From: Actinacidiphila rubida
Lineage (GTDB): Bacteria; Actinomycetota; Actinomycetes; Streptomycetales; Streptomycetaceae
Direction: 5' to 3'
Assembly (NCBI RefSeq): GCF_900110255.1
Contig: NZ_FODD01000022.1
Span: 62,001-126,000 of the forward strand
DNA: 64,000 nucleotides
The notes beneath the pieces are model-generated. The model made no database searches, had not been told where the DNA came from, and saw nothing but the letters and a program-made list of their open reading frames with translations. This document shows, piece after piece, positions 1 to 8,388 of the stretch (position 1 is its first letter; each line of letters starts with the position of its first letter). The position numbers and the translations under genes are program-made.

Positions 1-1
1 C

Positions 2-1537
2 TCACTGATCGGCCTGGACACCTGGACGCCGGCCGAGGCCCTGGCCGGCCTGGCGGCCCGAGTCGGCGAGCAGCGGTGCGCGGCGGAGCCCGAGGCGGCC
101 GCCGAACTCGTCGAGCTGTGCGGCCACCTGCCGCTCGCGGTGGCCATCGTCGGCGCGCAGCTCACCACCACGCCGGGGATGCCGCTGCGGGTCGGCCTGC
201 GCGAGCTGCGCGCGTCCCGACCGCGGCTGGACGCGCTGGCGGCCGGGGACCGGCGGGTCGACGTGCGTGCCGTCTTCTCCTGGTCGTACCGCGCGCTCAC
301 GCCGGAGACCCAGCGGTTCTTCCGGTATCTGAGCGCCCACCCCGGCCCCGCGCTGTCCGCCGAGGCCACCGCCTGCCTGGCGGACGTGGCGATGGCCACC
401 GCGCGGCGCCACCTGCGCGAGCTGACCTCGACCAGCCTGCTGTCCCGCGACGCCGACGGCCGCTACGTGCTGCACGACCTCGTCCGCGCCTACGCCACCG
501 AGCTCACGGAGCGGGAGGGCGACGACCGCGTGGGCGCCGAGATGCGGCTGCTGGACTACCTGCGGCACAACGCCCACGCCGGCAACCGCTTCGTGTGGGA
601 CTACCCGTCCGGGCTGCCGGACGTCCCCGTGCCGGGGGTGGTGTCCGTCGCGATCGACAACCGCGACGACGCCCTGGAGTGGTACCGCCAGGAGGAGGCG
701 ACAGCGGCCGCCGCGCTGCGTTCCCTGGAGGGCCCGCAGCTGCTGCGCCGCCGCGTCGACCTGGCCCTGGAGTGGACGCGGTACAACAGAATGGCGGGCC
801 GCTGGGCGGAGGAGATCGCCGGGCAGCGCCTCGCACTCGACGCGGCACTCGCCCTGGACGACCCGGAATCCATCACCAGCGTCTGCTACGAGTTGGCACG
901 AGCGTTGACGCTGGCCGGCGGACCGGGCCCCACGGATGAGGCTGACGAAGTGGTCGACCTGATGCTCGCTCACCTGCACCGGCTCCCTCCGGAACGGCAG
1001 GCCGGTATCGAGGAGAGCGCCTGCATCGTGCGTGACCGGCAAGGTCGCCCCGCGGAGGCCCTGCAGCACGCGCGGAACTCGCTCGCCATCGCCCGCGCGC
1101 TGGGACAGCCCGCCGAGGTCGCCCGCGGGCTCAGCGCCACCGCCTGGTTCCTGGCGCAGCTCGGCGAGCACGAGGAGGCCGTGGCGATGTGCGAGGAGGC
1201 CGTCCCGATCCTGCGGGACCTCGGGGACCGCGGCCCGGAGGCAGGGGCCTGGGACACCCTCGGGTACGCCCGGCAGCGCCTGGGCGACCTCGACACCGCG
1301 ATCGCGAACTACCGCACGTCCCTGGAGATCTGCGAGGAGATCCAGCTCGACTTCAATCGCGGCGACGTGCTCGACCACCTTGCGTCCGCCCTGCTGGAAC
1401 GCGGGGACGTCGAGCAGGCCCGCGCGACCTGGACCGAGGCCGCCGAGCTCTTCACCTCGCTCCGTGTGACGCGGGTCGCGGACATCCGGGCGAAAATCGA
1501 CTCGCTGCAGTCGTCAGAGGTCCTCACAGCGGATTAG
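2..1537 (+). CDS. NB-ARC/TPR regulator, AfsR/SARP-like, 3' part only
   Basis: The reading frame is open from the first bases of the window, so the 5' end lies outside; the ATG at 140 is internal. The visible part begins in the NB-ARC module (LCGHLPLAVAIVGAQL is the GLPLA-type motif). A winged-helix region with the MHD-like LHDLVRAYATEL follows, then helical TPR repeats (for example EALQHARNSLAIARALG and TAIANYRTSLEICEEI). This order is typical of the C-terminal half of AfsR/SARP-type or related STAND ATPase regulators. Whether the missing N-terminus has a SARP/BTAD DNA-binding domain cannot be seen. The family couples nucleotide-dependent switching to transcription control, often of secondary metabolism. 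Assignment to NB-ARC/TPR is firm; the target is unknown. Confidence 0.88.
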   Translation, partial: SLIGLDTWTPAEALAGLAARVGEQRCAAEPEAAAELVELCGHLPLAVAIVGAQLTTTPGMPLRVGLRELRASRPRLDALAAGDRRVDVRAVFSWSYRALTPETQRFFRYLSAHPGPALSAEATACLADVAMATARRHLRELTSTSLLSRDADGRYVLHDLVRAYATELTEREGDDRVGAEMRLLDYLRHNAHAGNRFVWDYPSGLPDVPVPGVVSVAIDNRDDALEWYRQEEATAAAALRSLEGPQLLRRRVDLALEWTRYNRMAGRWAEEIAGQRLALDAALALDDPESITSVCYELARALTLAGGPGPTDEADEVVDLMLAHLHRLPPERQAGIEESACIVRDRQGRPAEALQHARNSLAIARALGQPAEVARGLSATAWFLAQLGEHEEAVAMCEEAVPILRDLGDRGPEAGAWDTLGYARQRLGDLDTAIANYRTSLEICEEIQLDFNRGDVLDHLASALLERGDVEQARATWTEAAELFTSLRVTRVADIRAKIDSLQSSEVLTAD

Positions 1538-1597
1538 CAGCACGTGGAGGGCTCAGCCCAGCGAACGGGACTGTCCAGGACGTCTCCGACGCCGTGA

Positions 1598-1945
1598 TCA
1601 CACCAGCCACGACAGGATCGTCCCACCGTGGTTCCCCCCGAGTTCGCGACTCTCGGACCTCCTGCCCAACTCCCCGGTGCCCTGGGAGAACTCAGATGAC
1701 AGCGGCCAGGTGGAATTCCCCACGTACGCGAACGCGGCGCGCAACTCGTCCATCGTGTCCCAGTCCAGCTCGGCGACCATGTAGTACGGGCAGTGGCCGC
1801 CAGCGGCGGCCAGGTCCCGGCCGACCGTATACCGGCGAAGCCCCGGCAGGCGTCGCGCGAGCGGGATGTGGACCTCGCGGTAGTGCTGCTCGAACCGTTC
1901 GGGGTTCGTGGGCGTCCCGTACAGAGCGACGAAGCGTACCGTCAT
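1598..1945 (-). CDS. EthD-domain small protein, possibly altered C-terminus
   Basis: A 115-residue protein. Its first 75 residues look like the EthD/dimeric alpha-beta barrel fold (VRFVALYGTPTNPERFEQHY, HIPLARRLPGLRRYTVGRDL, YYMVAELDWDTMDELRAAFA). EthD-family proteins are about 100 residues and usually finish with a further beta strand after the AAFA helix. Here the last 40 residues are rich in Ser, Arg and Gly and do not look like that strand, so a frameshift near 1715-1730 is possible. The ATG overlaps the TGA of the upstream reductase gene by four bases, so the two are probably translationally coupled. The substrate is unknown. Confidence 0.75.
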   Translation of the reverse strand: MTVRFVALYGTPTNPERFEQHYREVHIPLARRLPGLRRYTVGRDLAAAGGHCPYYMVAELDWDTMDELRAAFAYVGNSTWPLSSEFSQGTGELGRRSESRELGGNHGGTILSWLV

Positions 1946-2508
1946 CGGGCAGCCCTCCCGTACCGGGTGAGGACGACGGGACCGACGTGGGCGACATCCA
2001 GCAGTTCCAAGTCCGCCGGCCGGCCGTGGGCGGGGAACAGCCGGCGGCCGGTTCCCGGGACCGTGGGAAAGGTCAGCAGCCGATACTCGTCGACCAGGTC
2101 CGCGGTCCTCGGCCGGTCCGCGATCCGGAGGCTCCCGTGGACGAGCACGTCGCGCCGCTCGCGCCTGACAGCGTCGACCAGGTCGTCGTCCAGGACCTTC
2201 GAGTCGGCCCAGGCCGAGGCGTCGGCGTCGGTCAGTGTTCGGGAGGCGACCAGCTTCGCCGCGGCGCACATGCGCGCGGCGCGGGGATCCTGGCGGCCGG
2301 GCCCTATCCGCGCGAACAGCTGCCGGGTGACGCGCCCGAGCAGCAGCACGCCCTCGTCCAGCGCGGGGCCGAGGCGCAATCTGTCCTCCGTGCCGACCTC
2401 CTTCCGGCCGTACCGGAACCTCCAGCCGCCCAGCGGCGTGCCTTGCGACCCGTCCGGGTCGGACACGATCCCGTCCAGGGTGATCAATTCGACGACGTTG
2501 ACGATCAT
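1942..2508 (-). CDS. RibD C-terminal/dihydrofolate reductase-like protein
   Basis: A 188-residue protein starting MIVNVVELITLDGIVSDPDG, the typical opening of small RibD_C/DHFR-like NADPH reductases in actinobacteria. Later family-like segments are GVLLLGRVTRQLF, AKLVASRTL and DVLVHGSLRIADRP, where the glycine-rich strand-turn precedes cofactor binding. I chose the ATG at 2508 because AAGGGAAC lies just upstream; an in-frame longer start exists but has no comparable ribosome site. The gene ends in a four-base overlap with the EthD-domain gene, suggesting a two-gene operon. The physiological substrate of this subfamily is generally unknown. Confidence 0.82.
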   Translation of the reverse strand: MIVNVVELITLDGIVSDPDGSQGTPLGGWRFRYGRKEVGTEDRLRLGPALDEGVLLLGRVTRQLFARIGPGRQDPRAARMCAAAKLVASRTLTDADASAWADSKVLDDDLVDAVRRERRDVLVHGSLRIADRPRTADLVDEYRLLTFPTVPGTGRRLFPAHGRPADLELLDVAHVGPVVLTRYGRAAR

Positions 2509-2599
2509 GCGGGGGTTCCCTTCGGTTCGGTGCTCACCGATACGTACCGGTGGCACCGCCCCGATTCATCGCCCCGGGCGGAATTCGCACGGAGGAATC

Positions 2600-3394
2600 T
2601 CATCCACGAGCGGAAGACTGGCGGCGTCGCTGCTCGCGCCTGGCGTGGCGCTCGCCCGGCGGCCCGTCGTCCTTCGGCTTCTTCGCCGGGGCGCTGACCT
2701 GGCCGGGGAATTCGTCGGCCAGGCCCCGATAGCCCTCGTCGGCCTCGGCCTTGACCTCGGGGTGCTGGTGGAACTGCTCGGCGATGCCCTCGGTGCGCAC
2801 GGCGCTCTGGTCGTGCATGCGGCCCGGCCGGACCACGCCGCTGAACAGGGCGCGACCCTGCGGGTCACTGAATGCGCTGGTCTTGATGGTGTTCTGCTTC
2901 TTCTTGCCGGAGACGAACGCCTTGCGGCCGGGGCGGTGGGCGCGGGGGCGGCGGACCTGCACTTCGGCGCCGTCGATGCGCAGATCGACGCCCTCCGCGT
3001 CGGCGTAGGCGAGCAGGTTCTCCATCGTCTGCAGCCGCACCCCCGGCCGGTCGGGGACGGCGAGACCGCGGGGCGCCGGCAGCGGCCGGACCTCGCGGAT
3101 CGCTCCGGAGACGGTGGAGCGGTCCACCCCGCACAGCTCGGCCGGCGCGGCGTGCGCGATCCCAAGCCGCAGGTGGACCAGCGTGACCAGGAGCCGGTCG
3201 ACGAAGACCAGGCGCTGCCTGGGCCCGGCGCCGGCCGCCCGCCTCCGGTCTCCGCCACGCCGCTCGTGTAACGCCGACTCCCGCGCGGCCTGCCACCGGG
3301 GCGCGAGTTCTTCGAGCAACTCGCCGCAGTGTGCGCGCGAGATGTCGGACAGGGCAGGATGGGAACAGGCCGCACGGGCCCAGGTGAGCCTCAC
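2600..3394 (-). pseudogene. IS5-type (DDE_Tnp_4) transposase, 3'-truncated
   Basis: A 264-residue reading frame resembling IS5-group transposases used by Streptomyces elements. It has an N-terminal HTH (LVFVDRLLVTLVHLR ... VDRSTVSGAIREVRPL), the first catalytic Asp in LRIDGAEVQVRRP, FVSGKKKQNTIKT, and the second Asp in EADEGYRGL. The frame stops just after QRRRQSS, where relatives continue with a helix carrying the third catalytic acidic residue. About 45 residues and the DDE glutamate are therefore missing, and the element is probably inactive. I could not find convincing terminal inverted repeats. Confidence 0.75.
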
Positions 3395-3481
3395 AACTCA
3401 CCCGACCCATACAGCCGTTCTCATGTCACGGGCCAGTGGCACACCACTCTTGATCGTCTTCTGAGCGGCGCCTAGGCTCTC

Positions 3482-4648
3482 ATGCCCATGGAGATGGGGG
3501 TACCAGACCGCGGGCGGCGGGCATGGCACGACGGGCTGGTCAGGCGTCGTGTAGCCGTAGGTTTGCTGGCCGGGGCGGGGCTGGCCATTCTGGGCATAGT
3601 GTTCGTCGTACTGCCGGGGGTGGTGGTCGACCACGATCTCGGCGGGGCGAGCGTCACCGCGCAGGATCGGCTGAAGGCGGTGAACGATGTCCGTACGACG
3701 CTTCTGCAGGTGGTCGGCGGGCTGGTCGTGCTCTTCGGCGCGTACGCCACCTGGCGGCAACTGCGGGTGAGTCAGGACGGTCTGCGCGCCACCCAGGAGG
3801 GCTACGTCACCGACCGATTCAGCCGGGCCGTCGACCAGCTCGGCAGCGACAAGCTGGATGTGCGCATCGGCGGGTTGCACGCGCTGTGGCGGATCGCGGA
3901 GCAGTCCGCCCGCGACCGGGAGGCCATCATCTCCATCCAGGCCGCGTATCTGCGAACACACCTGCCCTGGCCACCCGCCGGGCCGGCATCACCGGCGGCG
4001 GATGTGCCCATCAACGACATCGCACCCCTGGAGACTCGCGCCGCCGACGCCCAAGTGGCGCTGACCGCGCTCGGCGTGCTGTGCCAGCACCGAGAGCAGT
4101 CCTGGGTCAATCTCAGCATCACCGACTTGCGCCGGGCCGACTGCGACGGACTGTGGTTCCCCGAGGTCAACTTCGACCGCGCTTGCATGGAGGCGGCGGG
4201 CCTCTACCACGCCGATCTCACCCAGGCGTCCCTGGTCTCAGTCAACCTGCGGCACGCCGACCTCACGACTGCGGTTCTCCGTCGGGCTCGCTGCATCCTG
4301 GCCGACCTACGGGCTGCGAAGCTGGTCGAGACCGACTTGCGTGACGCCGACTTCACCGAGACCGACCTGCGCGAGGCGAACCTGCGCAAGGCCGACGCCC
4401 ACGGCGCGGTCTTCCACCGCGCCGACCTCCGCATGGCCGACTTGCGCGGCACCGACCTGAGCACCGCCAACCTTGTCGAAGCACGCCTGACCGGCGCCCT
4501 GGCCAGCGAGCACACCCGCTGGCCCACCGACTTCGACCACACGGCCGCCGGAGTCGTCGACACCGATGACCCCGGCCCCGAGCCCTCGCCCCTACTCCAG
4601 CCGCCCGGGATGACGCGGCAGGCACCGCCGCTGCGGTCCACTTCTTGA
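3482..4648 (+). CDS. Pentapeptide-repeat membrane protein
   Basis: A 388-residue protein. Two hydrophobic segments near the N-terminus (about residues 22-45, VAVGLLAGAGLAILGIVFVVLPG, and 73-90) probably cross or anchor in the membrane. A helical linker with TDRFSRAVDQLGSDKLDVRIGGLHALWRIA follows. Residues about 215-345 are A(D/N)LxxAxL-type pentapeptide repeats (ADLTQASL, ADLTTAVL, ADFTETDLREANLRKAD), which fold as a right-handed quadrilateral beta helix. Such proteins are common in actinobacteria. Some pentapeptide proteins protect gyrase, but the membrane anchor argues against that here. The ATG at 3482 is one of three nearby in-frame starts (3482, 3488, 3494). The gene stands alone. Confidence 0.85.
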   Translation: MPMEMGVPDRGRRAWHDGLVRRRVAVGLLAGAGLAILGIVFVVLPGVVVDHDLGGASVTAQDRLKAVNDVRTTLLQVVGGLVVLFGAYATWRQLRVSQDGLRATQEGYVTDRFSRAVDQLGSDKLDVRIGGLHALWRIAEQSARDREAIISIQAAYLRTHLPWPPAGPASPAADVPINDIAPLETRAADAQVALTALGVLCQHREQSWVNLSITDLRRADCDGLWFPEVNFDRACMEAAGLYHADLTQASLVSVNLRHADLTTAVLRRARCILADLRAAKLVETDLRDADFTETDLREANLRKADAHGAVFHRADLRMADLRGTDLSTANLVEARLTGALASEHTRWPTDFDHTAAGVVDTDDPGPEPSPLLQPPGMTRQAPPLRSTS

Positions 4649-5122
4649 CCAAGACGCGCCGGTGAAGGTTGCGGCGAGGTCCGGATCGTCTCCCATGCCG
4701 GTGCCATGCCGGCACCTGATGGGCAAGCATGGGGCTTGGAGGGGTGGGGGCGGCGCTGGCACACGGGCGACCACGGGTGTGACTGAACGCTCCGCGCATG
4801 CCGCCGAGTTCAGGCCGCGGGCTGCGGGGCGTCGCCGCAATGCGGCCGTCGGCCGGGCTGTGTGCAGGCCGTGGATCGCCTCGCCGTACTCGCCGCGGCG
4901 CAGGGCCAACAGCACGAGAGCGGCAGGGCCGTTCCCGTGGGCCGCCCGGCGGCCAGGGACAGATCGAGTGGGCCCGCCGGGTGCCGGGCGACCGCGGTCG
5001 CCCGGAGGGCCAGCCGGTGCTGGCATAGGGGGGTTTCCCCCATCGCGGGGAGAGACCGTGGCTACCTAGAGTCGCGGGGACGGGCACACACCCGTCCAAC
5101 TCGCTCCACACGGGGGAACTTC
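4649..5122 (+). other. Intergenic stretch, possibly degenerate minus-strand coding DNA
   Basis: No intact gene is convincing. On the minus strand, pieces in two frames (ALRATAVARHPAGPLDLSLA and VLLALRRGEYGEAIHGLHTA) read like protein but are separated by a frame change around 4930. An old frameshifted gene is possible; it is not assignable to a family. The last 40 bases carry the lipoprotein ribosome site GGGGGAA. Confidence 0.3.
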
Positions 5123-5863
5123 ATGCGAAGCCGACAGACACACGTCCTTGCAGCAGTGGCTTTGGCCGCCCTGACCATCGGTGGGCTGTCCGCGTGCTCG
5201 GCCTTTGAACAGAAGACCTTCGAGGACGACGCGAAGGTGCCGCAGCAGGTCACCTCGATCCGTCTCGACAGCGGGAACGGCGGGATGACGGTGGAGGCTT
5301 CGGCGGACACCTCCACCGTCTCCGTGCACCGGAAGGTCAACTACCGCGGTGACAAGCCGAGTCACACGTCGTTCAGTGTCGAGCACGGCGTCCTGGTGCT
5401 CTCCGGTTGCGGCAGGAACTGCGGCGTCGACTATGTCGTCAAGGCGCCGGCCGGTCTTCCGGTGACGGGAGGCACGTCCAACGGCGGCCTCACGCTGACC
5501 GGTGTCGGCTCGGTCGACGTGCACACGAGCAACGGCAGGATCGCGGTGAACAGCGCGACGGGTCCCGTGAAGCTGCGCACGTCCAACGGTGCCGTCAACG
5601 TCAAGGATGTCGGAGGCGGTGGCATCGACACGCAGACGTCGAACGGCGCGGTGACGATCCGCACGGCCACCCCGCAGAACATCAGGGCCCGCACGTCCAG
5701 CGGCAGCCTCACGGTCACGGCGCCACCCGCCGAATACCGGATCTCGACCACGGATACCCACGGCGACGAGGCGGTGGCGTTCAAGAACGTCCCGTCAGGG
5801 AAGTACCGCTTGGATCTGTCGACGTCGAACGGCGACCTGACGGTCAGGTCAGCAGGCGTGTGA
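5123..5863 (+). CDS. DUF4097-type lipoprotein
   Basis: A 246-residue exported lipoprotein. The N-terminus MRSRQTHVLAAVALAALTIG is a signal peptide ending in the lipobox LSAC, with Cys25 as the predicted lipidation site. The mature part contains short beta repeats built on TSNG turns (GTSNGGLTLTGVG, VHTSNGRIAVNSATG, LRTSNGAVNVKD, TQTSNGAVTIRT, TSSGSLTV, STSNGDLTV), characteristic of the DUF4097/DUF4098 beta-helix putative adhesins of actinobacteria. I chose the ATG at 5123 because GGGGGAA precedes it and the signal peptide begins there. The product should sit on the outer face of the membrane; its molecular role is unknown. Its 3' end overlaps the convergent small membrane gene by about 20 bases. 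Confidence 0.88.
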   Translation: MRSRQTHVLAAVALAALTIGGLSACSAFEQKTFEDDAKVPQQVTSIRLDSGNGGMTVEASADTSTVSVHRKVNYRGDKPSHTSFSVEHGVLVLSGCGRNCGVDYVVKAPAGLPVTGGTSNGGLTLTGVGSVDVHTSNGRIAVNSATGPVKLRTSNGAVNVKDVGGGGIDTQTSNGAVTIRTATPQNIRARTSSGSLTVTAPPAEYRISTTDTHGDEAVAFKNVPSGKYRLDLSTSNGDLTVRSAGV

Positions 5864-6131
5864 GCCTCGCCAGAACCCTGACCAGGCCGATCCTTCGAGC
5901 GTTGAGGAAATACGCCCATCCGTATACGGGCATGACACACAGAGGCATGAACGCAGCGCGCCAGCTGTCCGATGCAAGCCGGACGATGATCGCGCTGCTG
6001 ATCGCAAGAATGATGGCAGCACCCACCAGGAAGGTTCTTCCCCATGCTCGCGCGATCGGGTTGGCCGCCAGATCCGGGTAGGTGTCGGGAGCCGGATTCG
6101 AGTCGCGCGACTCGTTTGCTCTGTCGGTCAT
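5844..6131 (-). CDS. Small two-helix membrane protein
   Basis: A 95-residue protein starting MTDRANESRDSNPAPDTYPD. It has two hydrophobic stretches, about residues 37-54 (FLVGAAIILAISSAIIVRL) and 60-75 (AAFMPLCVMPVYGWAYFL), then a basic tail. No family is recognised. It converges on the DUF4097 lipoprotein gene with a short 3' overlap, which is unusual but tolerable. An in-frame start 12 codons upstream is possible; I prefer the one at 6131 because the extra residues are basic and atypical. Confidence 0.6.
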   Translation of the reverse strand: MTDRANESRDSNPAPDTYPDLAANPIARAWGRTFLVGAAIILAISSAIIVRLASDSWRAAFMPLCVMPVYGWAYFLNARRIGLVRVLARLTRLLT

Positions 6132-6340
6132 TCGACGAATCGCCCTCGCTGCCGCCCCGCTGAACACTGTCCGGACCCGGCCGGCGCACGCGGTGACCCG
6201 CGCCGGCCCGGACGGGGATCCTATCCCCGTCTCAGGACATCAGATCCTCGGGTTCCCTGCGGAGCCACGAGCGACCCCTCCTGGGTGGCGCGCTGGTGAA
6301 GTGCTGGATCGGCAGGGGCTGCCGGTCAGTCCGCGGCTGC

Positions 6341-6775
6341 CTACAGGGACATGCCGCAGTACAGGCGTCGTCGCGGCCCGGCGTCGCGGGCCAGTTGGCC
6401 GAGGCGTTCCAGGAAGCCCGCCATGAGTCCTGGGTCCTCCCCGCCCCCGTCCTCCGTGTGGGTCCATGCGGTGGCGGTTTCCAGCAGGCGCTCCGGGGTG
6501 GCCGCTGCGAGGACGTCACGAAGGGTGTCGGTGAGTGAGACGAGCCAAGGTCCTTCTGGGTCGGGATCGTTGAGCAGTCCGCAGAAGCGGGGGTCGGCTT
6601 TCACTTGCTCCTCGGATGCTCCTGTGAGGTGGGCTTCGACGGTTGCGAGCATCAGGTAGGGGTCTGCCCCTTTGAGGCCGAGCGTGCCGAATGGGTCGAC
6701 CATGCTGTCCTCTTTGAACAGCGCGAGGGCTTGCGTGTCGTCGGTGGCCGCGTAGTAGTCGTAGATGTTTCCCAT
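6341..6775 (-). CDS. Conserved-looking hypothetical protein
   Basis: A 144-residue acidic soluble protein beginning MGNIYDYYAATDDTQALALF. The middle (GTLGLKGADPYLMLATVEAHLTGASEEQ) and the repeated acidic and tryptophan-containing segments (GPWLVSLTDTLRDVLAA, TATAWTHTED) look like genuine coding sequence. I do not recognise a named domain. The opening resembles small actinobacterial proteins of the DUF1877-like kind, but not closely enough to call. No signal peptide or membrane helix is visible. It lies alone between a small membrane protein and the F420-reductase operon on the same strand. Confidence 0.65.
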   Translation of the reverse strand: MGNIYDYYAATDDTQALALFKEDSMVDPFGTLGLKGADPYLMLATVEAHLTGASEEQVKADPRFCGLLNDPDPEGPWLVSLTDTLRDVLAAATPERLLETATAWTHTEDGGGEDPGLMAGFLERLGQLARDAGPRRRLYCGMSL

Positions 6776-6853
6776 GGCTGGATCGTGCCAGTTCGGGGCA
6801 GCGTCGTTCAGGGGTGCTGTCGGATCGGATCAGGTCCTCCGTCAAACATTTGC

Positions 6854-7477
6854 TCAGACGGGGAGTTCGGTGATGCCGAGGGCGAAGTTCCAGTTCCCCA
6901 CTCCGTGGTTGGCGAGGCCCACCGTGACCACGCCCGCTCCTTCCAGCCAGTGCGCCATGTTCAGGCCGCCGACGTCCAGCGGGCGCAGCCCGAGGCTCTC
7001 GATGAACTCCCGCACACGCGCCTTGGCCTGCAGGTCGTCGCCGGCGATGAAGACGTCGGGCTGACCCTTCTCCAGGACATGGCGGAAGACGGTGTTGAAC
7101 GCCTTCACCACGCTGGCGCCGGCCGGGGCCGCTTTGGCGGCTTCCTGCGCGATCGAGGTCTCCTCACGGTGGGCCAGACCGTCGAACGTGGAGTTGAAGG
7201 GATTGCTGATGTCGACGATGACCTTGCCCGCGAGTGCGTCTCCGTAGTGGGCGACGGCCGGCACGACACCGTCGTACGACAGGGCCACGATGACGATGTC
7301 CCCGGCCGGGGTGGTTCCCCATTCTCCGGTCGTGGCGCCGCCGCCGAGAGCCTTGGCCAGGTCGGCGGCCTTGGACCGATCGCGGCCCATGATCTCGACG
7401 GTGTTGCCGCCCGCTGTCGCCCGTGCTCCGATGGTGCGGGCCATGTTCCCGGTTCCGATGATGCTGATGCTGCTCAT
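6854..7477 (-). CDS. F420/NADPH-type oxidoreductase (NADP-binding)
   Basis: A 207-residue Rossmann protein with MSSISIIGTGNMARTIGARA (GxGxMG-type dinucleotide site) and the strand-loop VIVDISNPFNSTFDGL. VVKAFNTVF and HWLEGAGVVTVGLANHG follow, as in the F420-dependent NADP reductase (NPDR-like) family. Such enzymes move hydride between NADP(H) and a deazaflavin or related substrate in the cytoplasm; many actinobacterial members have unproven partners. It is the second gene of an operon with the SDR at 7510-8244, separated by 32 bases, and is divergent from a TetR gene with palindromic operators in between. The pair is therefore probably a TetR-repressed reductase operon. Confidence 0.85.
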   Translation of the reverse strand: MSSISIIGTGNMARTIGARATAGGNTVEIMGRDRSKAADLAKALGGGATTGEWGTTPAGDIVIVALSYDGVVPAVAHYGDALAGKVIVDISNPFNSTFDGLAHREETSIAQEAAKAAPAGASVVKAFNTVFRHVLEKGQPDVFIAGDDLQAKARVREFIESLGLRPLDVGGLNMAHWLEGAGVVTVGLANHGVGNWNFALGITELPV

Positions 7478-7509
7478 GAGACGTCCTGCCCTGGTGGCGT
7501 GTTGTTCGT

Positions 7510-8244
7510 TCAGAGGGCGGTGGTGCCGCCGTCGGCGACGAGTTCCATGCCGTTGACGTAGCTGGAGTCGTCGGAGGCGAGGAAGAGGGCAACGCTGGCG
7601 ATTTCGTCGGGGTGGCCCATCTGGCCGCGGGGGATGAGGGACTCGAACTGGCGCTTGGTGGCCTCGTCGAAGAGTTCTTCCTGCTTGGCGGTGGCGACCT
7701 GGCCGGGGGTCAGGACGTTGACGCGGATGCGGCGGTCCTTGAGTTCGTTGAGCCAGATGCGGGCCCAGGCCTGCTGGACCGCCTTGCTGCCGGCGTAGAC
7801 GCTCCAGCCGGGGAAGGCGCCGAGGGAGGCGTTGGAGCCGGTCATGAGGATGGAGCCGCCGTCGTTGAGGAGCGGGAGGGCCTTTTGGACGGTGAACAGG
7901 GTGCCGCGGGCGTTGAGCCCGAACCATGTGTCGAACTGGGCCTCGGTGATCTCGCCGAGCGGGGCGGGTTCGCCGCCGCCGGCGCTGGCCCACAGTACGT
8001 CGAGGCTTCCCTTCTCCCGCTTGACGGTGTCGTACAGGCGGTCCAGGTCGTCCAGGTTGGCTGCATCGCCCTGGACGCCGGTGACGTTGCGGCCGATCTG
8101 CTTCACGGCCTCGTCCAGGGCGTCCTGGCGGCGGCCGGTGATGAAGACGTGCGCTCCCTCGTCGACGAACAGCTTCGCGCCGGCCAGTGCCATGCCGGTG
8201 GTGCCGCCGGTGATGACTGCGACCTTGCCGTCGAGCTTTCCCAT
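7510..8244 (-). CDS. SDR-family oxidoreductase
   Basis: A 244-residue short-chain dehydrogenase. The cofactor motif near residue 12 reads TGGTTGMA, where the classical TGxxxGxG ends in Gly; the last position here is Ala. The rest is normal: ITGRRQDALDEA, the NAG-equivalent ASAGGGE, catalytic YAGSK, and the C-terminal SSYVNGMELVADGG. It is closely similar in layout to the SDR at 51552-52304 (shared VFITGRRQ, FTVQKALPLL). The ATG at 8244 is first in its operon and is followed by the F420-type reductase. Regulation by the divergent TetR is likely through the operators at 8298-8379. The substrate is unknown. Confidence 0.88.
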   Translation of the reverse strand: MGKLDGKVAVITGGTTGMALAGAKLFVDEGAHVFITGRRQDALDEAVKQIGRNVTGVQGDAANLDDLDRLYDTVKREKGSLDVLWASAGGGEPAPLGEITEAQFDTWFGLNARGTLFTVQKALPLLNDGGSILMTGSNASLGAFPGWSVYAGSKAVQQAWARIWLNELKDRRIRVNVLTPGQVATAKQEELFDEATKRQFESLIPRGQMGHPDEIASVALFLASDDSSYVNGMELVADGGTTAL

Positions 8245-8297
8245 GGTCGTTCCCTTGGGTCGGTGGTGCCGTGTGTACCGGGGATCGGCGGCGTTAT

Positions 8298-8315
8298 GTA
8301 CACCGCCCTGTGTAC
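8298..8315. promoter_or_regulatory. Palindromic TetR operator candidate 1
   Basis: A perfect 6-bp inverted repeat, GTACAC-CGCCCT-GTGTAC, lies in the region between the divergent SDR and TetR genes. A second GTACAC-containing palindrome follows 36 bases later, so both are likely repressor sites. Confidence 0.6.
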
Positions 8316-8350
8316 TTACCGTACCGGGAGGGCGGCCGGGACGCAATTAT

Positions 8351-8379
8351 GTACACCGGTCGTTACCCGACCGGGGTAC
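8351..8379. promoter_or_regulatory. Palindromic TetR operator candidate 2
   Basis: Arms GTACaCCGGTCG (8351-8362) and CGACCGGgGTAC (8368-8379) form a 12-bp inverted repeat with one mismatch and a 5-base spacer. The second arm ends 9 bases before the TetR start codon, so bound repressor would block its own gene as well as the divergent operon. Confidence 0.65.
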
Positions 8380-8388
8380 GATGGAGCC

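Noticed and set aside
2..1378. Long minus-strand frame opposite the NB-ARC gene
   Set aside because: Its Arg/Gly/Val-rich sequence has no domain features; it is the antisense shadow typical of GC-rich coding DNA.
140..1537. ATG at 140 as the start of the first gene
   Set aside because: The frame is open to the window edge and the upstream residues continue the NB-ARC fold, so the gene begins outside.
2550..3410. Search for an intact insertion sequence around the IS5-type frame
   Set aside because: The transposase lacks its C-terminus and I found no convincing terminal inverted repeats or target duplications.
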